Below, one piece after another: positions 1 through 11,900 of a stretch of DNA of 64,000 bases. The notes beneath the pieces were generated by a model. It was not told the DNA's origin. It did no database searches and worked only from the letters and a program-made list of their open reading frames with translations. Source of the stretch: Triplophysa rosa. Lineage: Eukaryota > Chordata > Actinopteri > Cypriniformes > Nemacheilidae. The stretch lies in assembly GCF_024868665.1 (NCBI RefSeq), contig NW_026634437.1:29617-93616 (forward strand). Reading direction: 5' to 3'. Position 1 is the stretch's first letter, and each line of letters starts with the position of its first letter. The position numbers and the translations under genes are program-made.

Positions 1-58
1 TACCTAAAAATTGCAGTTGTTTTTTAAACTAACTGTGGATGCACTTTTCCTTTTCCAG

Positions 59-1068
59 TTTTTTCCTCAACAGTCCAGTGGGGATTCTTGTGGTGTCTAC
101 ATGCTGATGGTAAGAATGTTTAATTTATCAAAGCTGTTAGATAATAAAACCAAAGTCTTACAGTGTTATTTGTGTTTCACAGTATGCTCTCAGCATCTGC
201 ACATCATGTCCCTTAACATTCACAGAGGTAAGCTGGATTTTCACACAAGTATGTCATTGAACTACTGGTATGTGTGCATTTTTTTTGTGTGTTTGTGTGT
301 TTTAGGAGGAGGTGCCATTGATTCGCCAGTGGTGGTGCATTAACCTCATGGAAAGATTTTGCCTAGAAGGGTATGATAGATTCTACAGATATAATTTCAG
401 TATCTTGGCTGTATTAAGTTAGCTAAAGCTATTACATAGAGTTCATATACATTTACATATATTTTCAAAGGCATGGACAGAGGTTTGCATACTGGACCGA
501 AGAAGCATCCCAACTCCTTCAGGGGATCGTTGAGCCTGTGTTTAGGGTGTCGAAATTCACCACCACCAAACTGTCACCCAGCAGAAGAGTTGTGGATGAC
601 AAGGACATTGATAAGGTTAATGATTATACAGTAGTGGTTATACATGAAGCATTTGCATGATTGCTGAATAAATAGTATAACTGTTGTGCCATTTTACTAT
701 GTAAGGAATAAATGACTATAGGCCATTTAATTAGTCAACCAATTAGAATGAAGCATAAACTTCATTTACTTCAATAGGTGCAGCAGCCAACCATTGTCCG
801 AGACCTAAATACAGCGTGGTACTGGGTACAGAATCACAGACACTTATTCCGTGGGGAGGTGACAGAGCCTGCCTTTTTGCAGATGAACAGGGGTGATCAA
901 CAAAATGCCATCAAGAACCTCTTGGGGGGTCAATTCTCTGAGGCGAAGGATGCCTTTTTGTTTATATTTCATTACCAAGAAGACATGGAAACATTTTTGT
1001 CGTACTGTGTTGATGACCAAGGCCTAAAGGTCAATGCTATGTTCTACAAAGAGAAATGTAGTGTGTGA
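59..1068 (+). CDS. Ulp1/SENP-like C48 cysteine protease, 3' exons only
   Basis: Five consecutive exons with correct splice borders and matching phase can be read: 59-109, 183-227, 306-370, 471-615 and 778-1068, ending at a TGA (199 codons incl. stop); the 5' part lies outside the window. The first exon encodes QQSSGDSCGVYML, which fits the end of the Ulp1/SENP catalytic domain: the oxyanion-hole Gln followed by the catalytic Cys in a D-x-C-G context. Such enzymes cleave SUMO or NEDD8-like modifiers from proteins. After the catalytic Cys come about 180 residues that I do not recognise as a named domain, including the segment RDLNTAWYWVQNHRHLFRGE. Exons are small and the reading frame is open through all junctions, so it looks functional. 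It could be a host gene or a transposon-borne C48 protease; many fish genomes hold several related copies. The stop is followed directly by a GT-rich repeat. Confidence 0.7.
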
Positions 1069-1220
1069 GTGTGTGTGCGCGTGTGTGAGTGAGTGAGTGT
1101 GCGTGAGAGAGAGAGCGTGAGAGAGAGTGTGCGTGTGCGTGCGCGTGTGCGTGTGTGTGTGTGTGTGTGCGAGAGTGTGCGTGAGTGAGTGAGCGAGCGA
1201 GCGTGTGTGAGGAATGGAAC
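1058..1220. repeat. (GT/GA)n microsatellite
   Basis: About 160 bp of alternating GT, GTGA and GAGA units begin at the stop codon of the C48 protease gene and continue into its 3' UTR. The open frame on the minus strand here is only a translation of this repeat. Confidence 0.9.
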
Positions 1221-1222
1221 AA

Positions 1223-2940
1223 ATGTATAAATAAATTGAAAGAATATATATATATAACTGTATTCTGTGTGTTTCTTAAATGCAGTTAAATATCTAGAAC
1301 AGTTATGTAGAACCTATCTTTAGAAAATGAATAGAAAGAAAACACATCTGTATGAACATCTGTATTTTCCAAATTGTGCTAGCAAATTAAAACAATTCAG
1401 TTTAATTTGACCATTTATTTAATTCAATGAAGTTAATTTGTGCCACATATTAACCAAATTTTAACCGAAATGAATCGGGTAGTTATTTTTTATGACCACC
1501 TTAAAACAAACATGCATTATAATTCAGCAACAATTTAACAAGCCAGGAAATATCTCAAAGCATTGTAAGAAACAAATTAAGAAAAAAGAAACTTATACAG
1601 ATATAATAAATACATTTATTAATAAATGTAATAAAAAATATATCTATTAAACTCCGAGTGTAAAACAACAGCAGTAACGGTATAGCTTACAACCCGAAAC
1701 TGCCGTAAAGTGTTCGATTTATTTCAGACAGGACGTGGCGTCAGTTTCGCGCATGCGCGGAACAAATCGTGTTTCCGGGACGGATCGGGTAGCCACAATG
1801 CCACGGGAGCTGAACAACGGTCAAATTTCAAAAGTAAATCAAATAAATATAGCGGAAAACTTTAAGGCGGACGTCCGTTTTTAATTTAAGTGCCAATAAA
1901 TTAATTTCTTGTGACTAAATTATGTTTTTATCAACTCTCACGTGTAGGTTGTTGTTAATACGTCATAGGTCAAAGAGCATATGGGTCACATGACCATAAA
2001 ACATGGCGGACGCAGTATGTCTGAAATGTATTCATACTACTCCCACTCATACTATATAGAACTTACTGTTTTGACGGCCGATAGGTAGGTACTTATTCAA
2101 ATTCAGTACGTACTGTCACAGTATGCGATTTCGGACGCAGCCATACAGATTTAGTTTCAAACTAGCTAGTAGTTACTAAGCCTCTAGTGTGGACTTTACG
2201 TTCACATTTTGAAAAATAACTTACGAATGGCTGGTGCAACAAGACCCAGGTGTACATTTCTTTCATACCAACTAACATTTTGAAAATACGAACATTTTCA
2301 TGAATCCGAAAATTAATGTTCGTAAAGTAATTACTTTAAGAACGATTTACAAAAATGTGTGTGGATGTCTAAAGCTACTTTTTGTAAAGTACTGTATGAT
2401 TTAAAGTAGGGCGTACTTAGTTATCACGATACTGTTATGAAAATAATCTTTATTTTGGGTTTTCTATCATTTTGAATAATTGTAATTATTTGTAATTAAC
2501 TTCATTTAACTTACATACACAATACATTTGATTAGGTAATTAGAGTATTATGTAATTATTTTGCAAGTAAATTGTTTTTGTTTGTTTTACCTAAAATGAG
2601 AGTTATCAAAATTAGTTATTAGCCCATGGAGACAGAAAAAAACGTATTAAACAAACTTACAGTATAATAGTCTTTCGAAGGTTGTTAACGATATCATTTA
2701 AAAATAAAAACTGTAGAGAAGGGACATTTTTATGAATAAAAAATATGAGGGGTTTATGCTTTGATTAACTTAATTGAAAAAAACATTAAAACGTTACAGC
2801 AGAACGTTTGCTTTGTCACAGACGCGCTACCGCCAAGTGTCGTCTGTAATAACGTCACTTCCGACCATTGGACTGAAAATGCGTGCGGCCATATTGCTTT
2901 AGCAAAAATTCGTGGCTGTTTGTTTACGCTGTGAAGTGAA
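1223..2940. other. intergenic, AT-rich; contains an NRF1-like palindrome and a decayed inverted-repeat fragment
   Basis: No coding exon is visible. Position 1749-1758 is a perfect GCGCATGCGC, the palindromic NRF1 consensus, within a CpG-richer patch at about 1730-1810. The stretch 1985-2150 contains motifs (TACTATATAGAACTTACTG, ACAGTATGCGATTTCGGACG) that resemble sequence at 57600-57670 and look like a decayed inverted-repeat transposon. The rest is AT-rich without recognisable structure. Confidence 0.5.
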
Positions 2941-2988
2941 GTGCACATTTGTCTTTCTCTCAGTTTGTGTCGAAGTTTAATCGTGAGA
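2830..2988 (+). promoter_or_regulatory. lsm14a promoter and 5' UTR
   Basis: CpG-containing stretch directly upstream of the LSM14A start. Visible motifs are an ETS-like CACTTCCG, an inverted CCAAT box (ATTGG, about 2866) and a YY1-like GCGGCCATATTG (about 2884-2895). No TATA box is seen, which fits a housekeeping promoter. The transcription start is inferred, not observed. Confidence 0.5.
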
Positions 2989-5900
2989 ATGAGCGGAGGC
3001 ACGCCGTATATCGGCAGTAAGATCAGTTTGACCAGTAAAGCGGAGATCAGATATGAAGGCATCCTATACACTATCGACACCGAGAACTCAACTGTCGCGC
3101 TCGCCAAAGGTCTGAAAATGCACTTACACGCACCATCACTGAGCTTTAAATATCAGTATCAGTTATAGCCATTCCTACTTTATTTGTTGTTATTACTTTG
3201 TCATTTATTGCTGTTACGTACGCACCTAATCCCCTAAAACAGTGTTGGGCATCGTGTGCGCCTGCGGCGGTCAGTCACGTCCAAGAATATTGTTCAAACC
3301 GTGAAATCAGTTTCATTGACTCTTTTAATGTGAAAGTATGTTGTATGGTTTTTATCCAGCTGTTTGCGCCCGCAATAGTGATGTATTTTACTGAATCAGT
3401 CAAAAATATATATATAATAAAATGGCCGTCGTATTTAACACAGATGCTACACAAAGCTTCTGCCAACACAACATGTTTTTGTTACTGTAAAATTATAAAA
3501 CGATTTAACCGTGGTAAAGTAAAACGAGATCTCCAAATTATTTGTAAGAGGTTGTCATGTATTATGTATTATATATATATTATACTTACTACTATATACA
3601 CAACTTATAATANNNTATATATATATATATATATATATATTGTGCTAATCGGTTTTACAATAAATATTAGCATTTTAGTATAAAAGCGCTTTTAGTTTGT
3701 TTAGTGTGTATTTTTTACTTAGCAAAATGTTATGTACATTTTTTAATTTAGCTGTTTTTTTGGCTAACCACAACTGAACGTTGAAAAGTAAGTTGGGACA
3801 TGTTAGAATCTTGTTAGATGTTTTATTTGTGTCCTTAAACCTTGTAGTACGCTCCTTTGGCACGGAGGACCGCCCCACAGAGCGACCCATCGCACCCAGG
3901 GATGAGATTTTTGAGTACATTATTTTCAGAGGTAGTGACATCAAAGATCTGACTGTGTGTGAACCGCCCAAACCACCATGCTCTCTGCCCCAGGACCCTG
4001 CCATCGTTCAGGTACACAAAACTACAGCTAGGTACACTTTTTGGGTGCTTTTGAGCATATGCCAGACTTAAAAAGCAGACCAATTGCATATAGGGCATGT
4101 TTAAAAAAAATTGAAGACCACATCTTGTTTGGTGGTGCTTGATAGATTCAGCAGGTTATAAATGACATGGTCACGACCTTTGATTTTCTGCTCTCTCAGT
4201 CTTCCATGGGATCTTCCACTGCTCTGCCATCATCCTTCCAGTCGGGAAACTCATACGGGCTCTTCAACCAGCCACCTGTCACTGCCTACAGTCGGTTTGA
4301 CCCCAATCCATTGGTCTCACCACAGTTTGGGGCTGTAGGAGTCGGTAAGTGTCCCTTTAGACATGATCTCATCTCACTTAGCTTTTCGAGCACTCTAGTT
4401 GCAAGCAATAGTTTGCGGGCCTCAGCGTCTAGGTCACACTAGTCATATCACTGTGAACTGTCATGCACAATGTGTACTATTTTACATGTCTATTATTGTA
4501 GTCATTTTACATTAAGACTGAAGACAATTATTTTAATAGTCTCTTTATTTTGTTCCATCAGTTTATCGTTGCTTACTATGCATTTCGTAAACCAACTATG
4601 TAGGGTTGAGTCCATCTCGCATTATTCTTTGTGGAGGTGCCAGATAAGACGGGCTTTTGAAGCCCATACAGGGCTCCAGACTGCGACTAAAAAGTTTTCG
4701 AGACAGCACAAGCATTTTTTTACAAGTACTCGTAGTAGTGCATGTGCGACCTGCAAATTTGGAATTTCTTCTAGTTGTCATTTCATGTGGAATGACGAGT
4801 AGAACGCGACCCTTCACCGGGGCAGGCTGTGTGTGATAGTCAACTGCACGGGTCACTCGCGTCACTGATGTTTCACGCCGCTGCGGACGCGCACAATCCA
4901 GGTCGTCATTGACAAGTTTACACACACACACAACGGGAGCGCATTGCTAAGAGTCGCTGTTTGCTGTGACGGATTTCTTGAGCCTGAGGATAAACGATTT
5001 GATATACGAGACGTTTAAAACAAAACTAACCACGAAGGAGTGCAGGAAACGTCACTTATCTGTTGATTACTTGAGACAGCGCTGGATCATTTAAAATCCG
5101 TTCACAGTAAGAACGAACGATAGGCGAATGCTCTTATGTTTTATTTGACGTTATATTTACGTGTTGTGTGAACATGAGGTAAAGTGTCCTTAATACACAA
5201 TAAAATCATTGTAAGAACGTAATAATGCAAGACCTTTCATTTTGCTTTAATGGGTAATGATGGATTCATACGGTACGGTGTGAGCAGAGGAATTGCCGCG
5301 TGGCAGCCGCCTTTAACACTGGGTTCACACCAAACGTAAATTAAGCGTTTTGCGCGAGTAAATTACAAACAAGTCAATGCAAAGACCAGGCACGTGCAGA
5401 GGGGGGGGGCTTTGGGGGCTTGAGCCCAGGCCCTTTTTCTTCCTTGAGATTAAGTGCCCTTTTTTCTGGGATTTTTTAAAATAAATGAATATATGTGTGT
5501 GTGCGCGTGTGTGTATCTGTTCGCGCACAGCTTTCCCTGTCAAACAATTAGAACATCTCAGGTCAGGTCGGGAAATGTTGAGAGTTCCGATGCCTTTCTT
5601 CCATCCGTGTCTCCACGCAGGCGCGCAGTAGCGCATAGCGGGCACGCGCAGCACACTGAGCCCAACTGTGTGCAGCACGTTTGGCACATCAGGCAGAGAG
5701 CCGCAGAAGTGAAGCCCTCCCTCCTTTCCAGTAGCGTTTGTCTTGGTGTGGAGGTGAGTGGTGATGAACAGACTAGCTACATGTGCCTCGAATTCACAGC
5801 TAATTATCCAAAAGACAAACCGCAAATATTGTTTCGCTAACATCCATCACTTATCCATCCATCACTTAGAAGCGTTCTCTATCAACTGCAAACCTTTTTA

Positions 5901-8900
5901 TTCGCCACGCGAGTTTTCCTCATTTATTCTCGTGAATGTTTACATTCCTCCACATGCTTGTGCGAGCGCGGCGCTGCAACAGCTGGCGGATTACATCACT
6001 GACACGGAGCAGCAACACCCGGATTCTCTTATTATATAATACTGTGGATACTGTGGAGTCATTCAGGTTCCTGGGCTCCACCATCTCTCAGGACCTGAAG
6101 TGGGAGTCCCACATAGACTCCATTGTAAAGAAGGCCCAGCAGAGGTTATACTTCCTCCGTCAATTGAGGAAGTTCAACCTACCACAGGAGCTACTGACCC
6201 AGTTCTACTCAGTGGTCATCGAATCTGTTCTGTGCACTTCAATTACTGTTTGGTATGGCTCGGCCACCAAATCAGACCTACGAAGACTACAACGGACAGT
6301 TCGTAGTGCTGAGAAAATTATTGGTGCTCCTCTGCCCACACTTCAGGACCTGTACGATTCCAGAGTGAAAAACAGGGCAAGAAAAATCATCATTGACTCC
6401 ACACACCCAGCACACAAACTCTTTGATCTGCTGCCCTCTGGCCGGCGCTTTTAGAGCACCAAACACCACGGACTTCCAGACACAGAAGCAGCTTCTTCCC
6501 CCAGGCAATCTCCCTCCTAAACAGATAACTGCTCTTAAGAGCAATATTCCACTTCCACTACTCCTATAGTGTGCACTATAGTGCCTTATTATATCTACAT
6601 CTTATGTATACATGTATATAACACTACCTCTACTTACTAAAGTACAATGTCTCTTATATGTTATTATCCCCCATTTTCTGTAAAATAGTCTTTATTTTAT
6701 ATATGCACAATTTAGAATCTTTTAGACTGTAAATCGTATTATATTGTATTGTCATTGTGTTGAATGTCTGTACTAGAAGCTTCCAACACCAAAGAAAATT
6801 CCTTGTGTGTGCAAGCACACTTGGCAATAAAGCTCTTCTGATCTGATCTGATCTGATCTTATGAGCTGAGTTAGCTAAAGTTTCGCTAAGGCAGTATATC
6901 ATTAACTTACATGCTAACTAAATGAAGTAACGACAGCTGAATACAGTATAATTAATAACGTCATCAGAATCGCCTCATTGATATGTAGGTATTAAGTAAT
7001 TAAAATGTGCTAACTTGCAGGCAATGCAGATGAATAGGATAAAAAAACTAAAGCATATCACCAGGTATTAGTTAATATGACTTACATCAAGAGTATTTTC
7101 CCTTGAAATGTTATGTTTAAATAGTCAGATATACAGTATATGCAGCTTGTTTTTGATAATTTAGAAGAAATCTACAGAAGCAAACAGTCAAGGGGTATAG
7201 AAGGCTTAAAACAAACACCTGGGATTATAAATATCCTAAATACACCTGGGTGTATTTTGGATATTTCCTTTCCATTAGAGCAAAAGTAGACATGAAAGCA
7301 AAATAGACCAACATCTCAAAATTGAACAGTACATTAAGTGTCCCGCCTTAAACAATAACTTGATAAGTTTGATGTCAGACTCCTCATCTAATAACTATCC
7401 ATTTTATGGATAGTTGTTTTTAATATATTTAACATTTTGTTTGGAAAAAATTAAAACAAATATGAGAAGTGCCCTTTTTTTCCACTTGAGCCCATGCCCC
7501 TCAAAATGTCTGTGCACGTCCCTGGCAAAGACACATATAGAAGTGAACTCGTGCGTCAATCTAGTCTTCTGCGAAGGTTGAAAATATTTGTCAGATCGCG
7601 TCACTAATAATATTGGCGTATGTGGCGGCCGTTCACAAAAAGAAAAAATATTTTTATCTTCAGCTGCGCCTGCCGCAAAGAGCTGTGCCTGTGGAAGTTA
7701 CCGGATTTTGGATGCACGAGCACCACCTCCACTCCACCAACGAAGCGCCCTGCGTTTTGCTGCATACCGCATGTTTCCCTTGGAAAATGAGCTGGACAAA
7801 CGCAACTGCCACGTATCATGTGAATCCACCATAACACTGTTAACAATTAAATATATACTTTTTGACAAACACAATTTTTGTTGGTTCAAATGAATTCAGA
7901 TTACACAGTCTCTCTATTTAGCACCAATCAATAACAACGCTTCTCTGTAGACTCTCCCTCTCTTTAAATAAGCAGAACCAAATCTGCGGTCATCAAGTAA
8001 CTTGTCAGTATCAGTAATACAGTTATTTGGGGGAAATAATTGAATAATTGCAATGCAGGCTGATTTAAGGTGTGCCCCTAAATTTTTTGCTTGCGCTCCT
8101 AAAAATTCCAGTTGGGGGCTACACTGTAAAAAATAAAAAGTTGACTTAACTTAAAATTTCAAGGCAACTTGCTGCACAGCTTTTTTGAGTTTACTCAACT
8201 TTGGACCAAGTGGTTCACTCAACTCAAATCACCGAGTAAAGTCACAGGTCACTTTTTTGTTCAGCGAACATAGTTTTGTTAATTGAAAAGACTTCTAATT
8301 CTTTTCCAATGTGTCTCAATAAATTATGTCAAGTGAACTTTTTTCTGTGAGTTTTTGGACAAAGATGTTATGTTCTTGTGTTCAATGTTATAAAATAAAA
8401 CTATAACTGCAGGTTTCAAGTTTTGTTTATTATCCTTAATGTTGAAAGAAATATAAATAAGGTCAAATAAAAGCCATACTTCCTAACAGAAAAAAATGTT
8501 GAAAGAAATATAAACAAGGTCAAATAAAAACCATACTTCCTAACAGAATCAAAATGACAAAAAAAAAAATCCTGGAAATTTTTCAAAATCAATTTAAAAC
8601 TAAAGGAGGATAAATTAAGATTCACATTTAACGTTTTAACATGCTTAGGCTTTGACTCTATTTCTTTGAATGCATAAAACATTAAAACACCAATAAACAT
8701 GTGAAATAAACAGTTTTTAGAACTGCAACTTTAAAACAAACCATTTCAACACTGGATGGTCTGCCCACCTTTCAGCAATGTAATATTGTCAACAATGTGA
8801 TCGTTTATAATCAGCATTAACATCTTCAAACAAACAATTAACTAAATCAAAAAAAAAAAAAGATTAAAAATACAAATTAAATTCAAATAAATTAACAAAT

Positions 8901-11900
8901 AAAATGGCACAAAAAAGATTCTGAAAAAAAAAGAAAAATAAATGCACTATCAACAACAAAACAAAATTTTTATTAAAGTGACATTGTGAATTTGCATTTC
9001 AACAACAACAAATTTCCGATAACTGGTAAATATAGCCAGGATTGCAAAACATGAAGTTAGATTGCATGTCGCAAACAATATGCTTAATGGTCACACTGAT
9101 GTTTTACAAACATTTTAACAATCTAATAAATATAACAAAATGAATAAATATACTTACTTTAAACGATGAAGTTTGAAAAGATTAAGTTTGTCGTGATCTC
9201 GTGCCACATGGCGCTATCATTTCATATGAACTCCAACGGCTTTTTCTGTGATGTAATAAACAACACAATTATATTTTGAGTTAAGTCTAACTTATAAGAC
9301 AAATCGCACACTATGTCTGATAACTGTGATACATTTAGCCAGCATTGTAAAACATGAAGTTAGATTTACAAGATACAGGCCTAAACCCCGGATTGCGACA
9401 TTTTCTCCTTGATGAGAACGTTCATGCAAACTTACTCTAAAATAAGCTTGCCCGGTGACACTACATTACTTATGAATTTAGTTTCAAACCCAGGTCAAAA
9501 CACACAACGTACATTTTACTGGCATTCTAAACTCTAAAGGTAACGTTACATATTTGCATGTTGCGAACAATATGCTTAATGATCACAATGTGTAATGTTT
9601 TACAAACATTTTAACAATATAATAAATATAATAAAATGAATAACGATACTTACTTTAAACGATGACGTTTGAAAAGATGAAGTCTGTCGTGATCTCGTGC
9701 TGCACGTTTGACTGAGGATCAAAATGGCATATCATGTTACAGCGCGCATGCTCCAACCACCAAACCAACATGTGTGCTTGTAAACTTGCATGTGCACATC
9801 CAGTCAACAGTTTAAATTAAGTTGGTCAGACAATTTTTTAACCAACTTATTTCCACTTGTTAAGTCAACTTTTTATAGTTTTATTGTTCAGTTAACTAAT
9901 AGATAATAGTTTTTACAACTTTTTGCAAGTTGGATTTTTTACAGTGTACAGTGCTCTTAGTAAAAAAATTGAGTCTGGAGCCCTGCCATATTGATGGATG
10001 ATATGGCTGATATGGCACCTCTGATGTGTGCGACTACTCTTCCTCTCCTCACAGGAAGTTCAGTGGGCTTATTTGGTAGTGACATGAGCATGATGGCAGC
10101 TCTATCTCAGGGCACTGCTTTCACCAGTGCATTCGGAAGGGAAGGTAAACGCCTACCTGAGGCTGAAAACAAATGATGATTTGGGGTTTATCTCACCAGC
10201 TATCGATCATAAAATGAATCATGTTACACTTAATATTTTAACTTCACAAGTAGGGCTGTGCGATTTGGGGAAAATATCTAATTGCGATATTTTTGACAGA
10301 CATTGCGATTGCACTTCAAACATTTCTCACTCTTACTTTAAATGCTGTCGTTTCTTATTACTACATCTAACTTATTGGCCACGTTCACACTGTTTTTGGA
10401 GTGCATGAGTGAAGTTATTGTGGATTTCATCTTTAATGAAAATTCTGGTGTCATTCTCTGTATTAATCGTGAATGAATTGAGCTGTAGAATGCGGTTGTC
10501 GCTCCTTTACCAACTGCGATTACACAATACACCAAACGTGGAGTTCATGTGCAGTGTGAACATGGACTGAATGGGTTTTACATGTGATGAATTTCTGCAT
10601 GTGTTCACCGTTTATGAGGGTTTTTAAAGATCTTCAGTCATAATCGAGTTGAACCCGTGATTTTGTCTTCTAACAGCACTGATTTTCTCACTTCAGGGTG
10701 TCTGCATTTCTCTGTGCACGGTCAGATTACATCGCTGGCAATCTCGCAGGTTTTTAATCGTTCACCGTTGCGTTTGTGCAGGTCACACCAGCCCAGATGT
10801 GGACCTGCTGCGAAAGACCCCTCCAGTGGAACCTGCCGCCCCATCAGCCCCTGCAGCCACCACCACTGCACCCTCACCAGTGGGCCGCAAGAGCCCCGTG
10901 TCCACTCGCCCAGCTTCCACCAACACGCAGAAACCTGTTGACCTCTTGGAGCAAAGGAGGGGTGAGAATCTGACGGGAGACCGCAAACACTCACTGCACA
11001 TTCAATGTTTTTAGGGTTTATTAAAGGTCTTTAGATGTGGTAGTAAATGCATCTCCTGTGATCACTTGTGGCGAGGTCTCACATAATGGGATGTCACACA
11101 ACACTTTATATTCAAAGATGATTTGACATTTACTCTACAAATGCAATGTGGCCACCTCACTTGACAGACACTATCAATTATGGACTTTTCAGGAATTTTA
11201 GACCTCTATCCTCTTTCTCAGAAATAATACTGCCAATTTATACATCTAACACCATTCGCTACTATTAGAGCTGGCAAAACAGGTCAAGAAAGGTTCAATG
11301 AAGTACAATCGAAGGCCCTAAAGTGCTGTACTCTCTTAGGCACCGATGGCCCGAAACCAAGCACTCCAGAGTCCAGTCAGCCCAGATGTGGAAACAGAGA
11401 CACGTCTAAGCGTCCCGCAGGTTTAATCACATCTGCTGTAGTCAATGCGCGGCTGCAGTTCTGCTCTGCTGTTAGATGCTAAAACTGCATGATTCCATCT
11501 GTGTTTCTCACATGTACAGTGACCGTTAGAAGAACAGTTCACCCCAAAAATTATTTTACTACATTCTCATGTCATCCCAGATGTATGACAAAAGAAAAGA
11601 TTTCCATTCAGGATGGCTTGAGGGTCGTGAGTAAATAATGAATTTGTGTTTATTTATGAGCAGTTCCTTTAAGAGCCTGAGCCCCTTTTAGAAAGTGGAA
11701 CTTTTAAAAGGGTGAAAAATTGTGTAAAACCGAAGAACATATTTCATTCCAAAACAACACATTTGTAATAAATTTGAATAGGTTTATAATTATAAAATCA
11801 AGGTTGTGACTTGTTTATTTATGGTCAGGATAATCTTTTTGGTCGAAAGTGTAAGAAATCTTTATTTTCAACAACCCGTGTTGTTGTCATAAAAAGAATG

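Noticed and set aside
1037..1222. Minus-strand His/Thr/Ser-rich frame
   Set aside because: It is the translation of the GT/GA microsatellite.
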